Positions 1-8,453 are shown, counted from the stretch's first letter. The stretch is DNA of 64,000 bases from Nannocystis exedens (GCF_002343915.1 NZ_NETK01000001.1:9882001-9946000); one strand, 5' to 3'. Notes: generated from the letters alone by a model not told the origin. Numbers and translations are program-made.

Positions 1-227
1 GCTGGTTCATGGTCGCGGCCACGAAAGAGCGCGGTCTGCAGCAGGTCGCTCGAGCTACGCGATGGAAGCCTCACCGAAGGTAGGGTCCACATCTCTTGCA
101 CGAGCATGACCATGAATGAAGGCAAGGATGGCTTCGGGGAGCGTCAGGGGAGAGCGTGCTGAACCTGATCGAAAAGCGTGTCTTCTCCAATCAAGAGTGC
201 GAAGTGAGGGGCTGCCCGACGGGCACC
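1..227. other. Left-edge stretch without a recognisable gene
   Basis: No convincing gene is seen. A 26-codon open frame runs in from the left edge on the plus strand and stops at about position 83; it could be the tail of a gene that starts outside the window, but nothing in it is recognisable. A short inverted repeat (TGCCCG-A-CGGGCA, about 213-225) lies next to the tRNA-like sequence. Confidence 0.3.
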
Positions 228-301
228 TGTTACATGCGAGGATCGAACTCGCTACCTTCAGTGTGACAGACTGACGTGATGACCAATTTCACTAATGTTG
301 G
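228..301 (-). tRNA. tRNA-Asp(GTC)-like gene, probably a pseudo-tRNA
   Basis: Read on the minus strand this folds as a tRNA. The 5-prime acceptor strand is at 295-301 and positions 8-9 are TA. The D-stem is GTGA/TCAC with a GG-containing loop (276-292). The anticodon stem TCAGT/ACTGA encloses the loop CTGTCAC (258-274), giving anticodon GTC for aspartate with T33 and A37. A 5-nt variable loop follows, then the T-arm GCGAG-TTCGATC-CTCGC (236-252). Only the four inner acceptor pairs form; the outer three are mismatched, discriminator A is unlike the usual G73 of tRNA-Asp, and no CCA is encoded. Its stems are AT-rich for this genome, so a foreign, phage-like or decayed origin is likely. It lies just beyond the 3-prime end of the vault-like gene. 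Confidence 0.6.
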
Positions 302-319
302 TGTTGCCGCCCACGTGGC

Positions 320-356
320 AGCCCCTCGCCGGCGAGGATCGCCGGAGCGAGGGGCT
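320..356 (-). terminator. Strong hairpin after the vault-like gene
   Basis: A long inverted repeat has arms at 320-335 and 339-356, about 16 pairs with a 2-nt bulge and a GGA loop. It lies 17 nt beyond the stop codon of the minus-strand vault-like gene. There is no T-run, so it is at best a GC-rich terminator or an mRNA-stabilising structure. Confidence 0.55.
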
Positions 357-372
357 CGCGTCAAGCCGCGGC

Positions 373-3093
373 TCACTCGGCCTTGCCGGGCTTGCCGTCC
401 TTGCCGGCGGACTCGCGCGCGCGCATGCCGTCGGTGGTGCGCGAGATCGGGGTGCCGCGCACCAGCTGCGACAGCAGCTCGGCCGGGCTCTTGCCGCCGA
501 GCAGCGCGACCAGGTTCATGTTGCTGGCGGCGGCCTTGAGGACCTCGCTGTCGGCGGCGGCTTGCAGGGCGCCGACCAACTCGTGCTGCAGCGCGCCGAG
601 GCGGACGGCGTCGGCCTGGGCGAGCGCGGCCGCGCGGGCCTGCTCGACCTCGGCGAGGGCCCGCGCGTGCTCCTCGGCGGCGCGATCGACGAGGGCGCGC
701 GCCTTGGCCTCGGACTCGGCGGCCAGCACCCGCGCGGCGGCGGCGAGCTCGCCCTGCTCGCGCTCGCGGTCGCGGGCGGCCTCGAAGGCGAGGCGCTCGA
801 GCTGTTGCTTGTAGCGCAGGGCGTCGGCGTCGCGGCCGGCGACGAGCTGCTGCTTGAGGAGGACGACGGCGTGCTCGTCCTGGGCCTCGAGCTTGTTGGT
901 CTCGGCCATGCGCTGGCTGGCGCCGCGCTGCAGGGCGTGCTCGTCGGCGTCGAGGGCGTCGCGCAGGCGGGTGGACTCCAGGCGCCGGCGGGACTGTTGA
1001 TCTTGCAGTTGCAGGGACACGGCCTCGCGCTGGACGTTGGCGAACAGCTCGGCGAGGGCAGGGTCGGCGACCTGGAAGCCGAGCACGTCGACGCCGCTCA
1101 GGACCATGCCGTTGTCGGGGAAGCGGAGCAGGCCGTCGTCGTCGCCGAGCAGGGTCTTGCGCACGACCGCCGGGAACTCGAGCAAGAGCTGCGTGGCCGA
1201 CAGCAGCCGCGCCGCCTCGCGCACGCGAGCGCGCACGGTGTCGGCGAGCAGCTTGACCGGATCTTCGACGTGGAACCACCGCTCGGGCTCGCCCTCGAAG
1301 TGGCCGGCGAGGCCGAGCTTGACCTTGAAGCGGACGAAGTCGGCCGACTCGATCTCGAAGTTGTCGGCGACTCGCCCGCCCTGCACGCGCAGGAAGCAGG
1401 TGGTGACGGTCGTGTGGCCGTCCTTGGTCTTGCCCTTCGACAGCTTGAGCGCGGTGAGCTGCTCCTCGTACTCGAGCAGCTCGGTGCGCGGACCGACGAC
1501 GACGCGCCGGCCGTGCCGCGAGGTGATCAGCACGGCCTCGTTGTTGGGCACGATGACGGACAGCGCCCACGGGGTGACGACCTCGGCGGTGGTCAGCTTG
1601 TGCGGCTCGGCGTGGCCGATCCACAGGTTCCACTTGTCGTGCGGGATCCGCCGCTGCACGTGCTCCTCGCCGCGCGGGTCGACGAGGTACGAGGTCTCGC
1701 CGCGCACCATCTTGACCATGCCGGTCCGCTGGTCGCGGACGTAGACGCCCGACTTCTGATCGATGCCGATGGCGTTGATGACGACGGCGTCGTGGTCGTT
1801 GCCGACGTGCGGCTCGCGGGTGACCGGGTTCAGCACCTCGGCCTCGATGAACGGGAAGAACACGCTCGGCAGGCCGCGCACCAGCAGCTCGGCGCCGGCC
1901 TCGTAGTGGTCGCGGTCGAGCGGGGTGCCGGGCGGGAGCCGCTTGCTCAGCTCGTCGTGCGCGATCGGGGTGATGATGCGGAGGTAGAGCGCCTGGTGCT
2001 CGCCGAGCTCGTAGGCGTCGTAGACCCGCCGCCGCGAGCCGCGCTGCAGGAAGGTGTCGTGCGGGCCGGGGAACACGCGCGCGGGGCCACGGACGATCCG
2101 CGGGTTGCCGTCGGCGTCGAACAGGAAGCAGAAGTTCTTGGGCCCGAGGACCACGGCCCGCCGCGCGTACGGGTCGGCCGCGACGCCGCGCCCGCCGTCG
2201 GCGGTGCGCTGCCGCTTCTGCGCGGCGCGGTCGTTCCACGCCTCGTCGAGGGTCGCGAGGATCACGCCGCGCTCGCCGCTGGTGTAGTCCTGGCGGTGGC
2301 GGATCTCGTTCTTCACCACGCTGAACTGCTTGGCCGACATGCCCTCGCCGACCTGCGCCAGCAGCTTGGCCAGCTCCTCCTGGGCGGCCACGGGCAGGGT
2401 CGCCACGCCGTCGTCCTCGCGGCCGCGGGCCTCGGTCTCCTCGAGCGCGGGCACGACCTCGATGCCGGTCGGCGGGATGAAGAACTGCGTGTGGCGGCCC
2501 TGGATGACGATCCGCTGGCCGATCCGCAGCTGCGAGGGGTGGGCCTTGGTGGCCGGCTCGGGCTGGGCGCGGCGGGCGGTGTCGTCGTCGGCGCCGTCGA
2601 TGACGACGCTCGAGAGGCCGGCCGACTCGATCACGAGGCGGAAGTACGGCGCGGTCTCGTCGAGCGGACCGACGACCTCGACCAGGAGATATTGATTGGC
2701 GTTGAGCTTGTGCGCCGGGCGGACCTCGGCCGATTGACCGGGCCACAGGGCGAAGGCGCACGGGCCGGGGATGATCTTCTTGGTCCCGAGCCGCAGCTCC
2801 TTCTCCTTGTTGCCGCCGGGCACGTAGGAGCCGTTGGGGCCCTCGGGGTGGTCGGCGAAGACGGGGTTTTCGAGCAGGACGTACTCGCCGTCCCGGGCGA
2901 TGATGAAGGGGCGCGCCTCCATCGGCGCCGGCTCGTAGCCGCCGCGCCCGTTCGACCGCACGATCCGGTCGTTGGCGCTGGGCGTGAACTCGGTCGGTCC
3001 GATGTGGGTGAGGATCTCGCCCGACGTCTCGTTGAGCGACCACAAAAAGGAGCGACGTGGGACTGGGATCTTCTGCCGATTCTCGATGGCCAT
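373..3093 (-). CDS. Major vault protein (MVP)-like protein
   Basis: A 906-residue protein, close to the length of animal major vault protein (about 890). The N-terminal half (residues 1-500) carries repeated modules with GP-turn signatures such as IIPGPCAFALWPGQ (107-120), RGPARVFPGP (335-344) and VRGETSYLVDPRG (463-475). Residues about 505-680 resemble the MVP shoulder/SPFH-like domain (VVVGPRTELLEYEE at 531-544, then LSKGKTK). A long Ala/Glu/Arg coiled coil (685-850) matches the cap helix and a short Gly/Ser-rich tail follows. MVP monomers build the barrel-shaped vault shell. Family assignment rests on motifs and domain order read by eye; assembly into a particle is inference. The ATG at 3093 is preferred over an upstream start because the vault-like sequence begins there. 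It stands alone between a tRNA-like relic and a recombinase relic. Confidence 0.72.
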   Translation of the reverse strand: MAIENRQKIPVPRRSFLWSLNETSGEILTHIGPTEFTPSANDRIVRSNGRGGYEPAPMEARPFIIARDGEYVLLENPVFADHPEGPNGSYVPGGNKEKELRLGTKKIIPGPCAFALWPGQSAEVRPAHKLNANQYLLVEVVGPLDETAPYFRLVIESAGLSSVVIDGADDDTARRAQPEPATKAHPSQLRIGQRIVIQGRHTQFFIPPTGIEVVPALEETEARGREDDGVATLPVAAQEELAKLLAQVGEGMSAKQFSVVKNEIRHRQDYTSGERGVILATLDEAWNDRAAQKRQRTADGGRGVAADPYARRAVVLGPKNFCFLFDADGNPRIVRGPARVFPGPHDTFLQRGSRRRVYDAYELGEHQALYLRIITPIAHDELSKRLPPGTPLDRDHYEAGAELLVRGLPSVFFPFIEAEVLNPVTREPHVGNDHDAVVINAIGIDQKSGVYVRDQRTGMVKMVRGETSYLVDPRGEEHVQRRIPHDKWNLWIGHAEPHKLTTAEVVTPWALSVIVPNNEAVLITSRHGRRVVVGPRTELLEYEEQLTALKLSKGKTKDGHTTVTTCFLRVQGGRVADNFEIESADFVRFKVKLGLAGHFEGEPERWFHVEDPVKLLADTVRARVREAARLLSATQLLLEFPAVVRKTLLGDDDGLLRFPDNGMVLSGVDVLGFQVADPALAELFANVQREAVSLQLQDQQSRRRLESTRLRDALDADEHALQRGASQRMAETNKLEAQDEHAVVLLKQQLVAGRDADALRYKQQLERLAFEAARDREREQGELAAAARVLAAESEAKARALVDRAAEEHARALAEVEQARAAALAQADAVRLGALQHELVGALQAAADSEVLKAAASNMNLVALLGGKSPAELLSQLVRGTPISRTTDGMRARESAGKDGKPGKAE

Positions 3094-3315
3094 CTTCGAT
3101 CTCGCTGAGGGCCGGCAGGATAGTCCGCGGCCCCGGCGATCGGAAGCGTCGCCGCATGGCCGCCCGCGCGCGGACACGGGGGCGCGCGGCCGCGCGGGCC
3201 AGTTTCACGCCGAGGTCAGGTCGCCGTCAGGCCGCCTGGACGCCGATGTTCGGGCAGATGGGCTGCATCGCGCGGTCGCCGGAGCTCGACAGCTCGTATC
3301 CGCGGGTTGTCGCGG

Positions 3316-3327
3316 GGGACATGTCCC
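3316..3327. repeat. Dispersed hairpin element: 12-bp perfect palindrome
   Basis: GGGACATGTCCC is a perfect palindrome and one of the dispersed GGACATG/CATGTCC elements. It contains the ATG (3321) that opens the recombinase relic. Confidence 0.6.
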
Positions 3328-3536
3328 TCGCTGACCTGACTCCCTCCTCGACTCTCGACACCATCGCTGTTGCGTTCCTCACCGCACAGGCTCAACGCTT
3401 CAAAGGCAAGCAGATTCGGCCGCGTACGCTCAAGAACCGGAAGCACGAGCTGACGCATCTCGGCGTGCTCGGGGCCGTCCGGCTCAAGGATCTCACCGCC
3501 TCGAAGGCCGAGGACTGGGCCTGCGAGCTCGCCAAT
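3321..3536 (+). pseudogene. Tyrosine recombinase (phage integrase) fragment, core-binding domain only
   Basis: Seventy-two codons from the ATG at 3321 read like the N-terminal SAM-like core-binding domain of a tyrosine recombinase: an N-terminal helix (TLDTIAVAFLTAQAQ), then RPRTLKNRKHEL and RLKDLTASKAEDWACELA, the usual pattern in which a helix is followed by a conserved x-L-T-x-x-x-V/A-E-x-W motif. After residue 72 the frame turns into sequence antisense to the next gene, so the catalytic domain (R..HxxR..Y) is missing. This is a truncated remnant of an integrative element, not a working enzyme. Identification is by eye from a short stretch, so confidence is moderate. Confidence 0.5.
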
Positions 3537-3596
3537 TGCGTCATGCAGGACGGATGCGCTTCGCCCTTCCACGGCGCGGGCGAGCAGGCGGTGCGG

Positions 3597-4322
3597 TCAT
3601 CGGAATATCCTGAGCATGTCGAAGCCGAGCATCAGCCGCAGCTCCTGGCGGTCACCGTCCGGGAAGAAGAGGTATTGGTGAGCGACCTCGACGACGACGC
3701 CGATGCGGGTGATGTCGATCAGGAGGGAGGTGCGCACGCCGAGGGCGCGCCGACGCTCGACGTCGCCGAAGAGGAAGGCGGGGACGAGGGCCAGCGCGCT
3801 TTTCTGACCTACGTAGCCGAGGCCGAAGCCGGCGACCAGAAGGTGCTCGCGGGTGACCCGGCCGACTCCGAGGCTGTAGCCGAGCGTGGGGAAGAACGCC
3901 GTCTGCACGTTCCCGCGGTGCGTGCCGACGCGGGCGAACAGCAGGGCGTCGAGCGCGAAGTGGGCGCGGTCGCTCCGGTCGCCGACGAGGCCGATGCCGG
4001 GGCCGACGGCGATCCGGAAACCGGGGATGAAATACGGCGCGGGGTAGCTGTCGTAGGACTCGCGCGGCGGCTTCGGCCCCGGCAGCGGGATCGACCAGGA
4101 CTGGCCGCATTCGGGCAGAAATTGCTTCGGCACGAAGCGCTCGGGCCAGGTTTGTGTCTGGAGGGGGAGCTCCGACGACGGCGCGACCGGAGGAGGCTTG
4201 GCCGATGCCGGCGCGCCGGATAGTGCGACGGCGAGGGGAAGAGCCGCGAGCACCTCGGCGCGGACCGGGCGGGCAGACGCAGGTGTCGAGCCGGCGAGCG
4301 AGTGAAATACCCTTCGGGGCAT
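3597..4322 (-). CDS. Exported protein of unknown function
   Basis: A 241-residue protein with an N-terminal export signal (hydrophobic stretch VLAALPLAVALSGAPASA, residues about 24-41) followed by a Pro/Ser-rich linker. The rest alternates short Gly-flanked hydrophobic strands (for example HLLVAGFGLGYVG and GVVVEVAHQYLFF) and ends in a hydrophobic/aromatic residue pattern (LGFDMLRIFR), which would suit a small outer-membrane beta-barrel. No family is recognised. It is convergent with the recombinase fragment. No clear Shine-Dalgarno sequence precedes the chosen ATG, so a later start inside the signal region is possible. Confidence 0.6.
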   Translation of the reverse strand: MPRRVFHSLAGSTPASARPVRAEVLAALPLAVALSGAPASAKPPPVAPSSELPLQTQTWPERFVPKQFLPECGQSWSIPLPGPKPPRESYDSYPAPYFIPGFRIAVGPGIGLVGDRSDRAHFALDALLFARVGTHRGNVQTAFFPTLGYSLGVGRVTREHLLVAGFGLGYVGQKSALALVPAFLFGDVERRRALGVRTSLLIDITRIGVVVEVAHQYLFFPDGDRQELRLMLGFDMLRIFR

Positions 4323-4728
4323 ATCTCAGACAAGCGGGGGCGGGGATCGGACGGCGTCGAACGAAAGACATTCACGACGCACCTCGCGGCCCGAGGAGCT
4401 ATGGACGCCGGCGAGCGAGCGCCACCTTGCCCATGGTAGCCCTGGCGCGGTGCTCAGTTCCGGTGTCGACGGCGCTTGGACCACCACGCCGCTCGAACAG
4501 CCCGGGCGTGTGCTTCAAGGCGGCCCTCGACCGTAGCCTCCGACGCGTTGGGACCCGTCAGTCCGCATCACGAACAGGAAGCGGTGTCCGTGGGAATGTC
4601 CTCAGACGTCTTGAATCCGGGGTCGTTCGGGGCGAGGCTCAGGCGTTGCTCGAAGGCGCGAGCGTCCGGAAGTGGCTTCGCGCACGATCGGGTCCGTAGT
4701 GACGGGGCTTGCGGTAGCATCACCACCG
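4323..4728. other. Intergenic stretch without a recognisable gene
   Basis: About 400 bp between the divergently transcribed exported protein and the RCC1-repeat lipoprotein. It should hold both promoters, but no good -35/-10 pair could be picked out. Open frames here have no recognisable content. Confidence 0.4.
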
Positions 4729-5886
4729 ATGCATCGTCTCGTCCTTCTCGGCCTCTCTGCTGCGGGCTGCTCCGGCGGCGCGAACGAAGCGAGCGTCGCT
4801 GCGCAACAAACCGAGCCGGCGATCGACGCGCCGGTGGTGTGCTGGGGCAGCATCGTCGGCGAGGCGCCGCCCGCAGCCCACCCGATCGCCGCGGGCACGT
4901 TGCTCGGCACCGGGCAGCAGGTCTGCGCGCTGGGGCCCGAGGGCCTGGCGTGCTTCGGCAACGGCGCGCCGGGGCAGGAGATAGCGAGCGATACGCCGGC
5001 GCCCTTCGCCCCCGCGCCGCACGCCCGGGCCCTCGCGCTCGGCTCGAGCCACGGCTGCGCGCTGGAGAAAGACGGCTCGGTCACCTGCTGGGGGGGAGAT
5101 CTCGTGGGGCAGCTCGGGCGCGGGAACGAAGCGCCCGCCGGGGCCATCGGCGCGATCGACCTCCGCACCGGCGAGGTCGTGCTGCCCGAGGGCGCCTCAA
5201 GGGGCAGCGATCGCACAGCGCAGGTGGTCGACCTCGCCGACGTCGTCCAGCTCGCCGCTGGCTCCTCGCACACCTGCGCGCGGACCTCGACGGGCGCGGT
5301 CCGATGCTGGGGCGCGGGGCGTCAAGGTCAGCTCGGGAACGGCGGCAAGGACTTCAGCACGCGGCCGGTCGATGTCACCGGTCTCACCGATGCCGTCGAC
5401 CTCGCGGCCTCGAACGCGTGGACGTGCGCGGTGCGGCGCGACGCGACCGTGTGGTGCTGGGGCAGCGCCGACCAGTACCCCACGGGCGAGGCGGTGCCCG
5501 ACGAGCTGGTTCCAGTGGCGATCGCCGGGTTCCGCGACATCGTCGCGCTGTCGATGCGCCAGGTCGGCGACTCGACCAGCGAGCAGACCACCTGCGCCCT
5601 CGATCGCGGCGGCGCGGTCTGGTGCGCCGACTCGCGCCGGCCGCCACGGCGCATCGACGGCATCGCCGACGCGATCGCCATCGCCTCGGGGGTGCACCAC
5701 ACCTGCGCGCTGACTGCCGGCGGTGAGGTGCTGTGCTTCGGCAGCAACGACCGTCGCCAACTCGGCGTCGAACAGCCCGAACAGCCGGTCGTCCGCGTAC
5801 CCGGCGTCGCCGGCGCGAAGCAGATCGCCGCTGGGCGCTTTTTCACCTGCGCGCTGCGAACGAGCCCGACGCCGCCGAACCCTTGA
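4729..5886 (+). CDS. RCC1-repeat lipoprotein
   Basis: A 385-residue protein starting MHRLVLLGLSAAGCSGG, with a lipoprotein signal whose lipobox cysteine is in SAAGC. The mature part consists of about seven RCC1-type propeller repeats, each with a Cys-Ala-L/V motif followed by G-x-V/A-x-C-W-G (for example HGCALEKDGSVTCWGGD, HTCARTSTGAVRCWGAG, WTCAVRRDATVWCWGSA and HTCALTAGGEVLCFGSN). Cysteine pairs in each repeat probably form disulphides, as is usual for exported myxobacterial RCC1 proteins. It should sit on the outer surface or in the periplasm as a seven-bladed propeller; the ligand is unknown. The ATG at 4729 was chosen over a start 19 codons upstream because it opens the signal peptide directly. 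Confidence 0.82.
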   Translation: MHRLVLLGLSAAGCSGGANEASVAAQQTEPAIDAPVVCWGSIVGEAPPAAHPIAAGTLLGTGQQVCALGPEGLACFGNGAPGQEIASDTPAPFAPAPHARALALGSSHGCALEKDGSVTCWGGDLVGQLGRGNEAPAGAIGAIDLRTGEVVLPEGASRGSDRTAQVVDLADVVQLAAGSSHTCARTSTGAVRCWGAGRQGQLGNGGKDFSTRPVDVTGLTDAVDLAASNAWTCAVRRDATVWCWGSADQYPTGEAVPDELVPVAIAGFRDIVALSMRQVGDSTSEQTTCALDRGGAVWCADSRRPPRRIDGIADAIAIASGVHHTCALTAGGEVLCFGSNDRRQLGVEQPEQPVVRVPGVAGAKQIAAGRFFTCALRTSPTPPNP

Positions 5887-5888
5887 GG

Positions 5889-6408
5889 ATGTCCTTCGGG
5901 ACAGGACGAAGGCGCCGCAGGTCGCCCGGGAGCTCCGCCGCCAACGCCGCGAACTTGCCGACATCAAACCCACCATCATCCCGATGAGACCTGCCCACCC
6001 GCAAGTCTATAGGCGCCCCTCCCTCGGTTGTATTCACGCTGAGCCCATACACTGGCGCCGACGTGAGCGTCGCCCTCCAAAGTTCTCCTGCACGACCAAT
6101 CTCTCGTAGTGGTCCAGGAACGGCTGCGCTTCCCGCATCAGCCGCCCGTGTTCATGGTCCTTCCCCGTCTGTTGCAGCTCTCGCGCGTCGGTGGGTTGGA
6201 CCAAACACGGACGCCCCTTGCGGGGGCGTCGGGCCAGGGGTGTTGGCGCACCCTCGACGGAGCGGCGTTCGAGCGGCGTCTGGTGCTTGGAACGACCAAG
6301 ATTCGTATCACCCGACTCTTGCCGGCTGAAAACCGGGCCCATGTTCGGCCAGAACACAAAAACGACCCTCGGCGGGGTTGGAAAGAGCGTCTAAGCATGG
6401 TCAAGCAT
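5889..6408. other. Intergenic stretch, possible gene debris
   Basis: About 520 bp between convergent genes. Short minus-strand frames (5843-6052 and 6034-6357) contain protein-like pieces, including a stretch around 6060-6200 reading EHGRLMREAQPFLDHYERL, but neither is recognised and neither has a good start or ribosome site. This may be a decayed gene. A GC hairpin lies at 6210-6230. Confidence 0.3.
6210..6230. terminator. GC hairpin between convergent genes
   Basis: GACGCCCC and GGGGCGTC form an 8-bp perfect stem around a 5-nt loop. It lies about 180 nt downstream of nth and 320 nt downstream of the RCC1 gene. There is no T-tract, so a terminator role is only a guess. Confidence 0.3.
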
Positions 6409-6410
6409 CA

Positions 6411-7046
6411 TCAGCGGGCGACCCCGATCTTGGGGCAGATGTCCTGCATGACGCAGTTCGGGCAGTCGGGCTTCTTGGCGGTGCACACGTAGCGGCCGAG
6501 GAGGATCATGGCGGGGCCGAAGAAGGTCCAGTCGTCCTGCGGGACGAGGCGCATCAGATCGCGCTCGATGTCCTGCGGGCCCGAGTGCTCGGACAGGCCC
6601 ATGCGCCCGGCCAGGCGGATGACGTGGGTGTCGACGATGACGCCCGAAGGTATGTTGAAACATGTCGCAAGGACCACGTTGGCGGTCTTGCGGGCGACGC
6701 CGGGCAGGCGCACCAGGGCCTCGATCGACTGCGGGACCTCGCCGCCGTACTCGTCGACGAGCATGCGGCAGGCGCTCTTGATCGCCTTGGCCTTCTGGCG
6801 GAAGGTGCCGGTCGGGCGCACGGCCTCCTCGAGCTCGGCGAGGTCGGCGTCGGCGAACGCCTGGGCGTCGGGGTAGCGCGGGAACAGGGTCTTCGTGACG
6901 GCGTTGACCCGCTCGTCGGTGCACTGGGCGGCCAGGATGGTGGCGACGAGCATGTGCACCGGGGTGTCCCAGTCGAGCTCGTAGCGAGCGTCGGGGTAGC
7001 TCTGGCGCAGGCGGTCGAGGAGCACGTCGATGTCGGGTCGCTGCAT
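6411..7046 (-). CDS. nth: Endonuclease III (DNA glycosylase/AP lyase)
   Basis: A 211-residue base-excision-repair enzyme that removes oxidised pyrimidines and nicks the abasic site. The helix-hairpin-helix LVRLPGVARKTANVV (111-125) contains the catalytic lysine K120, and the catalytic aspartate is D139 in VDTHV. The C-terminal [4Fe-4S] cluster has the canonical C-X6-C-X2-C-X5-C spacing (C188, C195, C198, C204). Length and every key residue match the family. It is a single gene, divergent from the Ser/Thr kinase, with about 125 bp between the two start codons. Confidence 0.97.
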   Translation of the reverse strand: MQRPDIDVLLDRLRQSYPDARYELDWDTPVHMLVATILAAQCTDERVNAVTKTLFPRYPDAQAFADADLAELEEAVRPTGTFRQKAKAIKSACRMLVDEYGGEVPQSIEALVRLPGVARKTANVVLATCFNIPSGVIVDTHVIRLAGRMGLSEHSGPQDIERDLMRLVPQDDWTFFGPAMILLGRYVCTAKKPDCPNCVMQDICPKIGVAR

Positions 7047-7172
7047 GGCGGCGGCATTATGCCCCGGATGGCGAGCGGTCGGCGCGTTCCGCGGCCGTCC
7101 GTCCGCCGGCTGGTCCGGATCGGATCACGCGGTTTTCCCCCGCGGGCCGCAGTCCGCTAGACTCCCGCGCGG

Positions 7173-8342
7173 ATGGCCGACACCGCACCGCCCCAGGGCC
7201 TGCAGCGCTACCAGATCATGGAGCCCCTCGGCGCGGGGGCGCAGGGGCGCACGTTCCGCGCGATCGACCGCCAGACGGGCGCGGCTGTGGCGGTCAAGGT
7301 GCTGCACCTGCGCTCGCTCGGCGGCGACTGGAAGCCGTTCGACCTGTTCGAGCGCGAGTGCCAGGCGCTCGAATCGCTGTCGCACCCGGGCATCCCGCGC
7401 TACGTCGATCGCTACACCAGCGAGACCACCGGCGACTTCTTCCTGGTGATGGAGCTGGTCGAAGGGACACCTCTGTCGCAGCGCCTCGGGCGACCCGGCG
7501 ACCCGGCCGAACTGCTGCGCTGGCTGACGGCGGCGCTCGACATCCTCGAGTACCTGCACGGCCGCCAGCCGCCGGTGATCCACCGCGACATCAAGCCGTC
7601 GAACCTGATCCTGCGGCCCGACGCGCGACTGTGCCTGATCGACTTCGGCGGGGTGCGCCTGGCGGTGCGGCCCGACGGCGGCTCGACGATGATCGGCACG
7701 TTCGGCTACATGGCGCCGGAGCAGCTCCACGGCGAGGCGACCCCGGCGACCGACATCTACGCGCTCGGGGCGACCATCGCGGCCCTGGCCGCGGGCCTGC
7801 CCGCCGACCAGCTGCCGCGCAGGGGGCTGCAGATCGACCTCGAGCGCTGCCTGGGGCCGAGCCGTTTGCGAGATGTCCTTTCGGCCATGTTGGAGCCGGA
7901 CCCGACGCGCCGCCTCGGCTCGGCGGCGGCCGTGCGCGCGGCCCTCGGGACGTCGGCCCGCCCGCCGCGGCGGCCGAGCGAACCGCGGCGCGCGTCGCCG
8001 CCGGCGTCGGCGTCGTCGCAGGCGCTCGAGCACGCGCCGGCGCCCGACTACCCGGCGCTGCGCAGCCTGCCGAAGTTCCTGCGGGTGTTCGTGTGGGTGT
8101 GGGCGTGGATGGCGACCGGGCTGTTCTTCCTGATCGAGTTCGTGTTCGTGCCGACGGTGTTCGCGCTGCAGGCGTCCGGCCGCCGCTACAAGAAGAAAGC
8201 CCACCGCCTCAAGCGGCTGCGCGCCCGCGAGGCCGACGCCCTCAGCTCGGTGCAGCGGATCCGCCGACGCCTGCAGGCGATCGCCACCAACAGCGACCCG
8301 CGCGACCGACCCGCGCTGCCCGAGGGCCGCGAGCGCCGCTGA
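7173..8342 (+). CDS. Membrane-anchored Ser/Thr protein kinase
   Basis: A 389-residue Hanks-type kinase. The glycine loop GAGAQG is at 20-25, the VAVK lysine at K42, the catalytic loop HRDIKPSN at 137-144 (D139), DFG at 157-159, and GTFGYMAPEQ follows at 175-184. All catalytic residues are present, so it should be active. After a Pro/Arg/Ser-rich linker (260-295) comes a long hydrophobic, Trp/Phe-rich segment (about 302-333), either one long or two short membrane helices, and then a basic cytoplasmic tail. The kinase domain is at the N-terminus and there is no sensor domain beyond the membrane anchor. The gene ends just before a perfect hairpin (8373-8400). Confidence 0.93.
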   Translation: MADTAPPQGLQRYQIMEPLGAGAQGRTFRAIDRQTGAAVAVKVLHLRSLGGDWKPFDLFERECQALESLSHPGIPRYVDRYTSETTGDFFLVMELVEGTPLSQRLGRPGDPAELLRWLTAALDILEYLHGRQPPVIHRDIKPSNLILRPDARLCLIDFGGVRLAVRPDGGSTMIGTFGYMAPEQLHGEATPATDIYALGATIAALAAGLPADQLPRRGLQIDLERCLGPSRLRDVLSAMLEPDPTRRLGSAAAVRAALGTSARPPRRPSEPRRASPPASASSQALEHAPAPDYPALRSLPKFLRVFVWVWAWMATGLFFLIEFVFVPTVFALQASGRRYKKKAHRLKRLRAREADALSSVQRIRRRLQAIATNSDPRDRPALPEGRERR

Positions 8343-8372
8343 GGCGGCGCCGCGGCGGGGCCAAGACGTAAA

Positions 8373-8400
8373 ACGGACATGGCCCGAAGGCCATGTCCGT
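8373..8400. terminator. Bidirectional 12-bp perfect hairpin (dispersed-element variant)
   Basis: Arms ACGGACATGGCC and GGCCATGTCCGT pair perfectly around a CGAA tetraloop. It sits 30 nt beyond the kinase stop and 86 nt before the end of the convergent lipoprotein gene, a natural place for a bidirectional terminator. It belongs to the dispersed GGACATG hairpin family. Confidence 0.65.
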
Positions 8401-8453
8401 GCACCGTCCATCTCGACCAGGAAGACCCGTCCGTGGGTGCATGGTGTGAGGGA

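Noticed and set aside
150..225. A second tRNA-like T-arm (TTCGATC on the minus strand near 168-174)
   Set aside because: Its stem has one mismatch and two wobble pairs and no anticodon or D arm could be placed around it.
230..3208. Very long Arg/Ala/Pro-rich frames overlapping the MVP-like gene
   Set aside because: They are out-of-frame shadows; only the frame read at 373-3093 has normal amino-acid composition and domain structure.
3522..3550. A 15-nt match between the recombinase relic region (about 3537) and the coding strand of nth (TGCGTCATGCAGGAC)
   Set aside because: A match of this length between two places in 64 kb is expected by chance, and the flanks do not agree.
5843..6357. Possible transposase or phage gene remnants on the minus strand
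   Set aside because: The open frames are short and match no family that I can name; no terminal inverted repeats were seen.
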